The notes beneath the pieces are model-generated. The model had not been told where the DNA came from. It worked only from the letters and a program-made list of their open reading frames with translations, and searched no databases. The position numbers and the translations under genes are program-made. A DNA stretch of 11,891 bases from Tardiphaga sp. (GTDB lineage Bacteria; Pseudomonadota; Alphaproteobacteria; Rhizobiales; Xanthobacteraceae), in the NCBI GenBank assembly GCA_014377915.1, contig JACMOT010000461.1, positions 1-11,891 of the forward strand, in the 5' to 3' direction. This document shows positions 1 to 6,978 of this stretch, in pieces. Every line of letters begins with the position of its first letter. Positions within the stretch are counted from its first letter, which is position 1.

Positions 1-198
1 AAAAGGGAACGGCGTTTTTGCGTTGGGTATTAGAAAATTTACCGGACAGCACGACGCTGCAAATACGCCGCGGACTCTCGCCTGCCAAAAATCATTCAGC
101 CACGATTCACCCGCAGGACTCCACGTTGGGATAGTCGCTCCTGAACCTGCGCAGGGGCATGACCGACCCACCGAACGGCCACCCTTCGAGGAGACATC

Positions 199-807
199 AT
201 GCGTCCTGTCATTCGCCCCGTCATTACCGCGCTGAGCATCGGTTGTTGTGCCGTGTCGCTGATCGCGATCAGCCTTACGCCCGCCCTGGCACAGGCAACC
301 AAACAGCCGCCAGCCGCCCAGCAACCAGCCGCGGCGACTCAGCCCGCGGTCGAACGGCCGGCGCCGAAGCAGCTGGCGCTGACGGACAAGCAGATCGACT
401 CGGTGCTCGCCGCGCAGAAGGATCTCGATGCGGTCACGGCAAAGCTGCCGGAAACCGCCGCCGACAAGCCCGATCCCAAAATGATCGCCCAGCTCGAAGA
501 CGTCGCCAGGAAATACGGCTTTGCCAGCTACGCCGAATATAACGAAGTGGTCGAGAACATCAGCCTGGTGCTGAACGGCTTTGATCCGCAATCCAAGAAA
601 TATGTCGGGCCGGAAGCGGTGATCAAGCAGCAGATCACGTCGGTGCAGGCCGACAAGAAAATGCCGGCGAAGGACAAGAAGGAAGCGTTGGCCGAACTCA
701 ACGAGGCGTTGAAGTCGCCGCCGCCGGTGCTCGAGAACAAGGGTAACATCGAATTGGTCGGCAAATATTACGACAAGCTGTCCGCGGCGATGCAGGAAGA
801 GGAATAG
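199..807 (+). CDS. Secreted Ala/Pro/Gln-rich hypothetical protein
   Basis: Predicted exported protein of 202 residues; I do not recognise a named family. Residues 1-31 form a signal peptide: a basic N-terminus (Arg2, Arg6), a hydrophobic core at about residues 8-26, and an Ala-Leu-Ala signal-peptidase I site before Gln32. The Cys16-Cys17 pair does not fit a lipobox, so a periplasmic rather than lipoprotein fate is inferred. A low-complexity linker rich in Ala, Pro and Gln covers about residues 32-58. A charged, mostly helical region follows to the end (about 60-202), with a Tyr-rich stretch near 111-118 and an acidic C-terminal Glu-Glu-Glu. The start is supported by a GAGGAGA ribosome site just upstream of ATG 199. 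It may be a periplasmic accessory or stress protein, but no catalytic motif is visible. Confidence 0.85.
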   Translation: MRPVIRPVITALSIGCCAVSLIAISLTPALAQATKQPPAAQQPAAATQPAVERPAPKQLALTDKQIDSVLAAQKDLDAVTAKLPETAADKPDPKMIAQLEDVARKYGFASYAEYNEVVENISLVLNGFDPQSKKYVGPEAVIKQQITSVQADKKMPAKDKKEALAELNEALKSPPPVLENKGNIELVGKYYDKLSAAMQEEE

Positions 808-904
808 CGGGGGCTGACCGGCCGTCGCCGCGACCGGATGGGGCTTGGCCTTGGCCGGATAGTTGTCTAAGTCAGCCCATCTGTCACCGACGCGCGAGAC
901 CGAC

Positions 905-1114
905 ATGCAAGACAATCCCAATCCGAAAGACCGGCCGGCCCTCCCGCTGAAGGGCTACAGCCTGATGGATTTTCAGCCCGATCCGACCGTAGTCGGGATC
1001 GCGTTCGACACCGAGCAGGGTCCTTTCATGTTCGTCGCCAACCGCGAGATCCTGGAAGCGCTCGGCCAGGCCTTTACCCACAAGGCCGCGTCGATGCCGT
1101 CGCAGCAGGGCTGA
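905..1114 (+). CDS. Small conserved-looking hypothetical protein (69 aa)
   Basis: Short soluble protein of 69 residues with no signal peptide or membrane segment; the family is not recognised. The sequence reads like a compact alpha/beta fold. A Pro/Asp/Lys-rich N-terminus (1-15) is followed by two likely strands around Val29-Phe34 and Phe41-Ala45, with an intervening Asp-Thr-Glu-Gln-Gly turn, and then a helix (about 46-60). An in-frame TTG at 863 would extend it by 14 residues, but ATG 905 gives the more natural N-terminus. The ribosome site upstream is weak (GAGAC at about 897-901). It sits about 100 bases from both neighbours, so it may be transcribed separately. The codon pattern looks coding, but no partner or function can be inferred. 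Confidence 0.65.
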   Translation: MQDNPNPKDRPALPLKGYSLMDFQPDPTVVGIAFDTEQGPFMFVANREILEALGQAFTHKAASMPSQQG

Positions 1115-1201
1115 TTGCCTATCGGTTGCCCCCCGGAATCGGGTGGCGAAACCGCCGCGAGCATCGCAAACCGCAGGCCATCAATTCCCGTCCGGGATTA
1201 T

Positions 1202-1209
1202 GGAGGTGA
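1202..1209 (+). promoter_or_regulatory. Ribosome binding site fixing the ogt start
   Basis: GGAGGTGA is an almost perfect Shine-Dalgarno sequence, placed two bases before ATG 1212 counting from its last base. It decides for ATG 1212 over the in-frame GTG at 1143, which has no comparable site. Confidence 0.85.
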
Positions 1210-1211
1210 CC

Positions 1212-1754
1212 ATGCCTGATGTTCGCTTCGCGCTGTTCGACACCACCATCGGCCGCTGCGGTGTGGTCTGGGCGGACTCCGGCATCGTGGCGGTGCAACT
1301 GCCGTATCCCGATGAAGCGCAGACCCGGGGCCGCATCCGGCAGCGTCATACGGACCTGGTCGAAGCCTTGCCACCCGCGCGGGTGCAGACAGCCATCGAC
1401 GGCATGGTGACGCTGTTGCAGGGGCGCCCCATCGATCTCTCCTCGGTCGACCTCGATCTCGGCGATCAGCCAGCCTTCAACCGTGAAGTCTATGCGATCA
1501 CGCGCGGCATCCCGCCCGGCGCGACGCTGACCTATGGCGCCATTGCAAAGCGGCTCGGCGGGGTCGAGCTGTCGCGTAGCGTCGGCACAGCGCTCGGCCA
1601 GAATCCATGTCCGATCGTGGTGCCTTGCCACCGGGTGCTCGCCGCCGGCGGCAAGCCCGGCGGCTTCTCCGGCAATGGCGGCGTCCTCACCAAGCTGAAG
1701 ATGCTGGCGATCGAGGGCGCCGCGGTCAATCATACGCCGTCGTTGTTCGACTGA
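1212..1754 (+). CDS. ogt: Methylated-DNA--[protein]-cysteine S-methyltransferase (Ogt-type)
   Basis: Suicide DNA-repair enzyme that moves the alkyl group of O6-alkylguanine (or O4-alkylthymine) in DNA to its own cysteine. The 180-residue protein has the single-domain Ogt/AGT architecture without the Ada N-terminal regulatory zinc domain. An N-terminal alpha/beta domain (about 1-85) precedes the DNA-binding and catalytic domain (about 88-172). Landmarks visible in order are Tyr108 of the recognition region, Arg122 as the probable arginine finger, Asn131 as the hinge asparagine, the active-site Pro-Cys139-His-Arg-Val motif, and Glu168 near the end of the domain. All residues expected for activity are present. 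It stands alone, about 100 bases after the preceding small gene and 200 before the XRE regulator, so it is probably a free-standing housekeeping repair gene. Confidence 0.95.
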   Translation: MPDVRFALFDTTIGRCGVVWADSGIVAVQLPYPDEAQTRGRIRQRHTDLVEALPPARVQTAIDGMVTLLQGRPIDLSSVDLDLGDQPAFNREVYAITRGIPPGATLTYGAIAKRLGGVELSRSVGTALGQNPCPIVVPCHRVLAAGGKPGGFSGNGGVLTKLKMLAIEGAAVNHTPSLFD

Positions 1755-1954
1755 CCGGGGCGCCAGTCTTCCACCGATGTGCCGACCCTGATCATGAAGT
1801 CCTGATCGTGTTTGCGCGGTGGTTGTGTCAGTGGATTGTACGGAATATCAAGCGGCGGCAGGCAGCTTGTCGTTCCTGGCCTGGTCTCGATCGAGCGATG
1901 GCAGGGTCGAATGACGGGCTGTCGTGGTCGATATTCTGAACGGAGCTGATACGG

Positions 1955-2530
1955 ATGGAGTTTGACGTCGGCGCGCGACTGAAGGAGCTTCGTTTGGCGG
2001 CTGGTTTCAGCCAGCGCGAGCTCGCCTCGAAAGCCGGCGTGCCGCACGGTCTGATTTCAATGATCGAGCAGAACAAGAGCAGCCCGTCGGTATCTTCGTT
2101 GCGCAAGATCATCGGTGGCTTCGCCATGACGCTCAGTGATTTCTTCCAGGAGAATAGCCCGCATCCGCGGCAGATATTCTTCAGAAAAGAGCAGCTGGTC
2201 GATCTCACCTCGCGGCTGGTGGCAGATCGTCACTCCGGATCGGCATCGATCCGCATGTTCCAGGTCGGTGATGCCAAGAAGACTAATTTACAGATCCTGT
2301 ATGAGCGGTATGAGCCTGGCGCCGACACCGGCGCGACCATGTTCCAGCACGAATCGCAGGAAGGTGGCATCGTCATCGCGGGAATGCTGGAACTGACTGT
2401 TGGGGACCAGGTCGGATTGCTGGCGGCCGGCGACGGCTTCATGTTTGATAGCCGTACGCCGCACCGTTACAAAAATGTCGGCGATGTCGTCCTCGAGATC
2501 GTTGTCGCCAATACGCCGCCTTGGCTTTGA
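1955..2530 (+). CDS. XRE-family transcriptional regulator with C-terminal cupin domain (PuuR-like)
   Basis: One-component regulator of 191 residues, the usual length for the PuuR-like HTH-cupin family. Residues 7-62 form an XRE helix-turn-helix domain: Ser19-Gln20-Arg-Glu-Leu is the first helix of the motif and residues 30-39 are the recognition helix. Residues about 115-188 are a small cupin barrel. Its motif 1 is degenerate: only His132 and Glu136 remain where a His-x-His pair is usual. Motif 2 keeps His170 and Asn174 after Gly159/Gly161. Such proteins normally sense a small metabolite with the cupin and repress or activate a nearby catabolic gene. A GGAG site 9 bases before ATG 1955 supports the start. 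The amidase gene begins 208 bases downstream on the same strand and carries a repeated element in its promoter region, so it is the likely target. Confidence 0.93.
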   Translation: MEFDVGARLKELRLAAGFSQRELASKAGVPHGLISMIEQNKSSPSVSSLRKIIGGFAMTLSDFFQENSPHPRQIFFRKEQLVDLTSRLVADRHSGSASIRMFQVGDAKKTNLQILYERYEPGADTGATMFQHESQEGGIVIAGMLELTVGDQVGLLAAGDGFMFDSRTPHRYKNVGDVVLEIVVANTPPWL

Positions 2531-2607
2531 AGCGGGTACTCCGTGCCGGTAGCCAGTAGCCCACATTGTGGTCAAAACCAATCGGTTCGCTCGATATACC
2601 GTCCGTA

Positions 2608-2620
2608 ATTGCTCAAAATT
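2608..2620 (+). repeat. 13-bp direct repeat, copy 1 (candidate operator)
   Basis: ATTGCTCAAAATT, identical to the copy at 2663-2675, 55 bases away start to start (about five helical turns). It lies just upstream of the candidate -35 box of the amidase gene. The two copies sit in AT-rich spacer DNA inside a GC-rich region, which makes a protein-binding role plausible. The adjacent XRE-cupin protein is the first candidate. Confidence 0.6.
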
Positions 2621-2635
2621 TCATTATATTTCGAA

Positions 2636-2664
2636 TTGACGATGCGCGGTCCTGCCCGCATGAT
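2636..2664 (+). promoter_or_regulatory. Candidate sigma70 promoter of the amidase gene
   Basis: TTGACG at 2636-2641 matches the -35 consensus at five of six bases. A 17-base spacer separates it from CATGAT at 2659-2664, which matches TATAAT at four of six. The second copy of the 13-bp repeat begins at 2663 and so overlaps the -10 box and the expected start of transcription. This is read by eye and inferred. Confidence 0.45.
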
Positions 2665-2675
2665 TGCTCAAAATT
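2663..2675 (+). repeat. 13-bp direct repeat, copy 2 (candidate operator)
   Basis: Exact second copy of ATTGCTCAAAATT. It overlaps the candidate -10 box, so a protein bound here would be expected to block RNA polymerase. The first copy is at 2608-2620. Confidence 0.6.
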
Positions 2676-2738
2676 GCGTGTCAGAGCGGCCAACGCGCGA
2701 TGCACAATTCTTCCCGGGCAATCACAGGACCCAGATCG

Positions 2739-5129
2739 ATGCAGCACAGCCAGACAGATCACACGCCGTTCCGGATCGAAGAGGCGACGATTTCGGAGCT
2801 GCAGGCGGCGATCAGGACAGGCGAGATCACCTGCGTCCAGATCGTGCAGGGCTATATCGACCGGGCGCGCGCCTATAATGGGGTGGCGAGCGTTCTGGTT
2901 ACCGCGGAAGGTCAGCCGGTCGCCCCGGCGTCAGGTACCGTTAGGGCAGGGGCTGCGCTTCGCTTTCCGACCGCGACCGTGGCTGCCTCGGACATCTTTC
3001 CGGACCTCGACCGCTATCAGGGCAAGCCGCTCGAATTCGGCCGAATGGAGCCGACCAGGTCCGATCCATCGGTCCAGCAGCAATTCGGCATGATCACTGG
3101 CATCCCCGACGGTAGCCAGGTCAACGCGCTGTCGACGCTCAATATTCGTGGCGAACGCTCGGCTGTTTGCAAGGGCGACTTAGACCGGCATCCATCCCTT
3201 GGGGCGCTGCCGCCGGGTGCGCCGCCGGTCTGCGAATTCTTTCGTCATTATCCGGATGCGCTCGAACATGCGGCCGAGCTGGATGCCAAATACGGTGCCA
3301 ACCCGGATCTGGAGAAAATGCCGATGTATGGCGTCGTCTTCTCGTTCAAGGATCCGTTCGATTGCCGCGATATGCGGTCTGTCGGTGGCGGCGATGCCGC
3401 CTACGACATCGACGTTCCCGCGCGCGACCATCAGCTCGTCGGCAAGCTGCGCGAGAAGGGGGCCATCATCTTCGCCAAGGCCGTCAGCACGGAATATAAT
3501 GGCCGCGCCGGCGACCCCGGCGGCGAGCACCTCGCGGACGAGATCCTGCCATCCATTCTCGGCTACCAGCGAACCACCTGGGCCGGCAATCCGGCCAATC
3601 CCTATGACACCACACGTTCCGCCTCGCTCGGGTCCAGTTCGGGATCGGCATTGTCGGTCTCGACCAATCTGGTGATGGCCAGTCTGGGCGAGGAAACGCG
3701 GGCGTCCTGCCGCGGACCCTCGAACCACAATGCCGTGGCGCTGATCCTGCCGCATAAGGCGATGCTGGGATTCGACGGCGGCGCTGTCGGCGCCGACATC
3801 TACACCGATCGCACCGGCGTGATCTGTCGCTCGGTGTTTGATTGCGCCAGAGTTGTGGATGCGCTGGTCGATGCCAAGACCGATGGCTATTACGATCCGC
3901 GCGACCCCTTCACCACGGTGCCACGGTCATCGATCCTGGCGACGCCCTATATCAACCATCTGTCACACGGCGGCAGCGAGGGCGCGCTGCGCGGGATGCG
4001 GATCGGCGTCGTGCGCGAATCCATGATCATCCCCGAAGGGTCCCTGGCGGAGCGGCCGATCGTCGCCGCGGCCAATGCCGAGATCAAGGCGATCCTGCGC
4101 GATCACCTCGGCGCCACCCTGGTCCAGTCCAGCGATCCGCAAGCCGAAAACGATCCCGAACTCGAGACGATGGGCGTGGATTTCAGAACCGCCGTGGCGC
4201 GGCTCGTCTCCATCTTCATGCCGGATCTGTTGTTCCGGTTGGGCGCCGATGGTCAACCCGTCTACAGGGAAGTCGCCGAGGCGATCATTCCGACACCCTT
4301 CGTCGCCGGCGGGATGCCGAGCCTCGCCTCGCCCACCGTCGCCGCCGGGGCGGAAGCCAACTTTCAGCCGCCGAAGATTTTCGGGACCGGCAAAATGAAG
4401 CCAATCGATTACTGCGTGGCGTTGACGGAAGGGAAGATCGCTCCGCCGCGCAATCTCGATATCCATTCGATCCAGGAACAGGAACTGGCGCCCACCTTCA
4501 GGTTCCACATCCAGCAATATCTGATGCGACGCGCCGACGACTGGGCGGCGAAGGGATTTACCGAAACCCTGACGGATTTTGCCGCCCTCAATGCCCGTTC
4601 CAAATTCTGGGGCGACGACCAGCGCGCCGCCTTCCTGAACTGGGATGCATTGTCAGATCCGCGCAATCGGCTGGACGGACGACAGGGCGTCAACGAACGC
4701 ATCATGCTGCGCGAATTGCTGCGCCGGATCGACATGATGGTGCTGCTCGAAAACAAACTCGACGGCTTCGTGCGGCTGCATTCGCCATGGGTGCCAGGCA
4801 AGATAGGCCATGCCAACCAGCCGCGCGGCGGCATGCACAACATCACCCTTGAATCCTTCTTCGGACCCAATGCGGGGCTGACCGAGATCCTGATTCCGGC
4901 GGGATATGTCGACGTCGCCTATGATCCGGTGTTCACGCTGTCGGCGGACCGCAAGCGTTACCTGCCGACGGCTTCGAACACGCCGACGTCGCTGGCGGCG
5001 CCCGGTCTGCCGTTCTCCCTCGTGTTCCGCTGCGAACCCGGCAAGGAGGATGTCAGCATCCGCATCGCATCCGCTTATGAGGCGGCCCCGCGGCGGCGCG
5101 TTTCGCCGCCGGCCTTCGGGCCGATCTAG
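2739..5129 (+). CDS. Large divergent amidase-signature family protein
   Basis: Probable hydrolase of the amidase signature (AS) family, which cleaves C-N amide bonds with a Lys-cisSer-Ser triad; the substrate is unknown. The N-terminal AS helix region (about 11-46) is clear. Lys204 lies in a Phe-Lys-Asp-Pro-Phe-Asp context. Ser299 starts the Gly-Ser-Ser-Ser-Gly-Ser loop, and Ser323 lies exactly 24 residues later, the spacing seen in fatty acid amide hydrolase. The segment before the nucleophile reads Glu-Thr-Arg-Ala-Ser instead of the usual Asp-Thr-Gly-Gly-Ser. An extra block of over 100 residues separates the N-terminal helix from Lys204, and a long C-terminal half extends it to 796 residues against the usual 450-600. 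No signal peptide is seen, so it is probably cytoplasmic. ATG 2739 is chosen for its AGGA site 9 bases upstream; TTG 2664 and ATG 2700 lack a good site. It follows the XRE-cupin regulator and is convergent with the GST gene. Confidence 0.85.
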   Translation: MQHSQTDHTPFRIEEATISELQAAIRTGEITCVQIVQGYIDRARAYNGVASVLVTAEGQPVAPASGTVRAGAALRFPTATVAASDIFPDLDRYQGKPLEFGRMEPTRSDPSVQQQFGMITGIPDGSQVNALSTLNIRGERSAVCKGDLDRHPSLGALPPGAPPVCEFFRHYPDALEHAAELDAKYGANPDLEKMPMYGVVFSFKDPFDCRDMRSVGGGDAAYDIDVPARDHQLVGKLREKGAIIFAKAVSTEYNGRAGDPGGEHLADEILPSILGYQRTTWAGNPANPYDTTRSASLGSSSGSALSVSTNLVMASLGEETRASCRGPSNHNAVALILPHKAMLGFDGGAVGADIYTDRTGVICRSVFDCARVVDALVDAKTDGYYDPRDPFTTVPRSSILATPYINHLSHGGSEGALRGMRIGVVRESMIIPEGSLAERPIVAAANAEIKAILRDHLGATLVQSSDPQAENDPELETMGVDFRTAVARLVSIFMPDLLFRLGADGQPVYREVAEAIIPTPFVAGGMPSLASPTVAAGAEANFQPPKIFGTGKMKPIDYCVALTEGKIAPPRNLDIHSIQEQELAPTFRFHIQQYLMRRADDWAAKGFTETLTDFAALNARSKFWGDDQRAAFLNWDALSDPRNRLDGRQGVNERIMLRELLRRIDMMVLLENKLDGFVRLHSPWVPGKIGHANQPRGGMHNITLESFFGPNAGLTEILIPAGYVDVAYDPVFTLSADRKRYLPTASNTPTSLAAPGLPFSLVFRCEPGKEDVSIRIASAYEAAPRRRVSPPAFGPI

Positions 5130-5167
5130 CCTGAGGTGCGTCGGCCCGTGCCCTTACGACTACGCGC

Positions 5168-5202
5168 AGCGGTCGCCCGCGATATTGACGCGGGCGATCG
5201 CT
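5168..5202. terminator. Hairpin between convergent amidase and GST genes
   Basis: Inverted repeat with 14-base arms (5168-5181 and 5189-5202), a single G-T mismatch and a 7-base loop. It is GC-rich and lies between the stop codons of the two convergent genes, so it is probably a bidirectional transcription terminator. No T-tract follows on either side, so it would act as a roadblock or mRNA 3'-end stabiliser rather than a textbook intrinsic terminator. Confidence 0.6.
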
Positions 5203-5261
5203 TCCTGGCGTTCGACTTCGCAATCTTGGCGGTCAGGTACCGCCCGTACGTCGGTCGGGAC

Positions 5262-5876
5262 TCAGCCCTTCGGCGGCACCGAGATCTTCACCGACGGCCG
5301 TTGCAGCATCTTTTCGTGGAAGGCATCGAGATTCGGAAATGCCTTGCGCCAGCCGCAGTCCGGAAACCGGAAATCGGCATAGCCCAGCGTGCACACCAGC
5401 GCGATCTGAGCGACGTCGAGCGGGCGCGTCAGAATATCCGGGTGCTTCTCGAAGCGGGTCAGACCCTGCCAGGCGCGGTCCCACTGATCGTCGACCCACT
5501 TCTGCCATAGCAGTTCCTTCGGACGCACGCCGACCTCATAGCGGCACAGCAGCATGGCGTCGGTCATGCCCTGGATCATCGAGTGCTCGCTCTTGACCTG
5601 CCAACGCCCCGGACCCGATACCGGGATCAGCCTGTGACCTGCGAGTTCATCGAGATATTCGACGATGACATAGGAATCGACGATGACATGGCCGTCGTCG
5701 AGGATCAGCGCCGGCAGCTTTCGCAGCGGGCTGATGTCATGGGAATAGGCTTCGTTCGGCTGGGTCGGCGCGACCGAGGCGGCGACCAGTTCGATCTTGT
5801 CGATCAGCCCGAGTTCGATCGCGGCGATCCGCACCTTGCGTGCGAAGGGCGAGCCGGGGGAGAAGGTGAGCTTCAT
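5262..5876 (-). CDS. Glutathione S-transferase family protein (YibF-like)
   Basis: Cytosolic GST of 204 residues, resembling E. coli YibF in length and pattern. Residues 1-80 are the thioredoxin-like domain, which binds glutathione: Ser9 in Pro-Gly-Ser9-Pro-Phe is the probable catalytic serine, Pro55 in Lys-Leu-Pro is the cis-proline, and Asp67-Ser68 is the gamma-glutamyl contact. Residues about 90-200 are the all-helical C-terminal domain that forms the substrate pocket, including the Asp154-Val-Ala-Gln helix-capping region. The start is supported by GAGGA at 5882-5886 on the minus strand. It is the last gene of the minus-strand series, 181 bases after the FAH-family gene with a palindromic repeat in between, so coupling to the upstream genes may be weak. 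The substrate is unknown; with an FAH-fold hydrolase next door, a role in isomerising or detoxifying electrophilic catabolic intermediates is a reasonable inference. Confidence 0.92.
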   Translation of the reverse strand: MKLTFSPGSPFARKVRIAAIELGLIDKIELVAASVAPTQPNEAYSHDISPLRKLPALILDDGHVIVDSYVIVEYLDELAGHRLIPVSGPGRWQVKSEHSMIQGMTDAMLLCRYEVGVRPKELLWQKWVDDQWDRAWQGLTRFEKHPDILTRPLDVAQIALVCTLGYADFRFPDCGWRKAFPNLDAFHEKMLQRPSVKISVPPKG

Positions 5877-5925
5877 GGATGTCCTCGTATGAATAATATC
5901 AAAGGTCGAACGCCGCTGCCTCGGC

Positions 5926-6043
5926 CGTCATTGCGAGCCCAATGAAATCGGCGAAGCCGATTTCGTTGGGGCGAAGCAATCCAGAAAGCCGCAAACACGG
6001 ACCGAGCTGGATCGCTTCGTCGCAAGGGCTCCGCGCCATGACG
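5926..6043. repeat. Composite palindromic (REP/BIME-like) intergenic repeat
   Basis: Nested palindrome filling most of the spacer between the FAH and GST genes. The outer arms are CGTCATTGCGAGCCC at the left end and GGGCTCCGCGCCATGACG at the right, with imperfect complementarity. CGAAGCAATCCAG (5972-5984) pairs with CTGGATCGCTTCG (6007-6019) at 12 of 13 bases. Inside the left half is a separate 15-bp hairpin (5938-5952 and 5956-5970, loop GAA) with one mismatch. The outer words match a family of short dispersed palindromes I recall from Bradyrhizobium and Rhodopseudomonas chromosomes. Such elements typically sit just after a stop codon, as here (15 bases after the FAH stop). Confidence 0.75.
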
Positions 6044-6057
6044 AAACGGAGAGAGAC

Positions 6058-6900
6058 CTAGACCGCCACGACTTTCTGCTTCTGATCGCCAAGCCCCTGG
6101 ATGCCGAGCGTCATGACGTCGCCGACATTGAGGAATTTCGGCGGCTTCATGCCGAGGCCGACGCCGGGCGGGGTGCCCGTGGTGATGATGTCGCCAGGCT
6201 CCAGCGTCATGATCTCGGACAGATACGAGACGATCTTCGGCACGTTGAAGATCATGGTCGCGGTCGAGCCGGTCTGGCAGCGCTGGCCGTTGACGTCGAG
6301 GAACATGCTGAGCTGGTGCACGTCGGCGACTTCGTCTTTCGTGACCAGCCACGGGCCGAGCGGGCCGAAGGTGTCATGCGACTTGCCCTTGGTCCATTGC
6401 CCGCCGCGCTCGATCTGGAAGAACCGCTCGGAGACGTCGTTGCACACCGCATAGCCGGCGACATGGTTCAGCGCATCGGCTTCGGTGATGTATTTGGCGC
6501 GGGTGCCGATGATGATCGCAAGTTCGACTTCCCAGTCCAGCTTGGTCGATCCGCGCGGCTTTTCGACGTCGTCGTTGGGGCCGCACAGGCTGTTGAGCGC
6601 CTTCATGAACACGATCGGCTCCGACGGAATCGGCATGCCGGCTTCCTTGGCGTGATCGACATAGTTCAGGCCGATGGCGAGAAACTTTGGCTTGCCGCCG
6701 ACCGGCGAACCGAGCCGCGGCGAGCCTTCGACGAGTGGCAGCGACGATGCGTCCAGCGCCGCGAGCTTGGCCAGGCTGGCTGGCGAAAACACGTCGTCCG
6801 CCAGATCCTTCACCTGACCCGACAGGTCACGCAGCCTGCCGTCCTTGTCGATCAAACCCGGCTTCTCGCTGCCGATCGCACCAAATCGCACCAATTTCAT
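6058..6900 (-). CDS. Fumarylacetoacetate hydrolase (FAH) family protein
   Basis: Metal-dependent C-C hydrolase, lyase or decarboxylase of the FAH superfamily, 280 residues, the usual length for FAHD/ureidoglycolate-lyase-like members. The N-terminal about 65 residues form the variable domain. The catalytic domain runs from about 70 to 280. The substrate-loop motif Gly77-Leu-Asn-Tyr-Val-Asp-His is followed by Asp122-Trp-Glu124-Val-Glu126-Leu, and Glu124, Glu126 and Asp155 are the probable divalent-metal ligands. A Lys171-Gly-Lys-Ser segment, the Gly-Pro-Leu-Gly-Pro-Trp turn and Thr241-Gly-Thr-Pro-Pro-Gly-Val-Gly complete the fold signature. Likely substrates are 2-keto-3-deoxy sugar acids or products of aromatic ring cleavage; the sequence alone cannot choose. 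An AGGGAGA site at 6906-6912 supports the start. It lies 78 bases after the MBL hydrolase gene and may be cotranscribed with it. Confidence 0.93.
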   Translation of the reverse strand: MKLVRFGAIGSEKPGLIDKDGRLRDLSGQVKDLADDVFSPASLAKLAALDASSLPLVEGSPRLGSPVGGKPKFLAIGLNYVDHAKEAGMPIPSEPIVFMKALNSLCGPNDDVEKPRGSTKLDWEVELAIIIGTRAKYITEADALNHVAGYAVCNDVSERFFQIERGGQWTKGKSHDTFGPLGPWLVTKDEVADVHQLSMFLDVNGQRCQTGSTATMIFNVPKIVSYLSEIMTLEPGDIITTGTPPGVGLGMKPPKFLNVGDVMTLGIQGLGDQKQKVVAV

Positions 6901-6946
6901 TGTTTTCTCCCTGAGGCATTCGAGGCCTGAAATGTCATGGAACAGG

Positions 6947-6975
6947 GCGCGGCGGAATTCAACCGCCGGCCGCGC
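6947..6975 (-). other. GC-rich imperfect hairpin after the MBL gene
   Basis: GCGCGGCGG at 6947-6955 faces CCGCCGGCCGCGC at 6963-6975 across an AT-rich loop. The pairing contains a bulge of four bases on one side. It lies 3 bases past the MBL-hydrolase stop and 46 before the FAH start, with no T-tract. It could be an attenuator, an mRNA-processing or protecting hairpin, or a weak terminator inside the series. Confidence 0.4.
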
Positions 6976-6978
6976 GAC

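Noticed and set aside
23..235. Frame of 70 codons before and overlapping the secreted-protein gene
   Set aside because: It overlaps the signal-peptide region in another frame, lacks a ribosome site and shows no protein features. The first 198 bases are treated as leader and promoter region.
1843..1936. GAATATC (1843-1849) and GATATTC (1930-1936) as operator arms before the XRE gene
   Set aside because: Only seven bases, 80 bases apart, so easily chance. They do not resemble the 13-bp repeat upstream of the amidase.
3842..4852. Open frame of 336 codons on the plus strand inside the amidase gene
   Set aside because: A shifted frame with very high Arg/Pro content. The overlapping amidase frame carries the catalytic residues and continuous family-like sequence.
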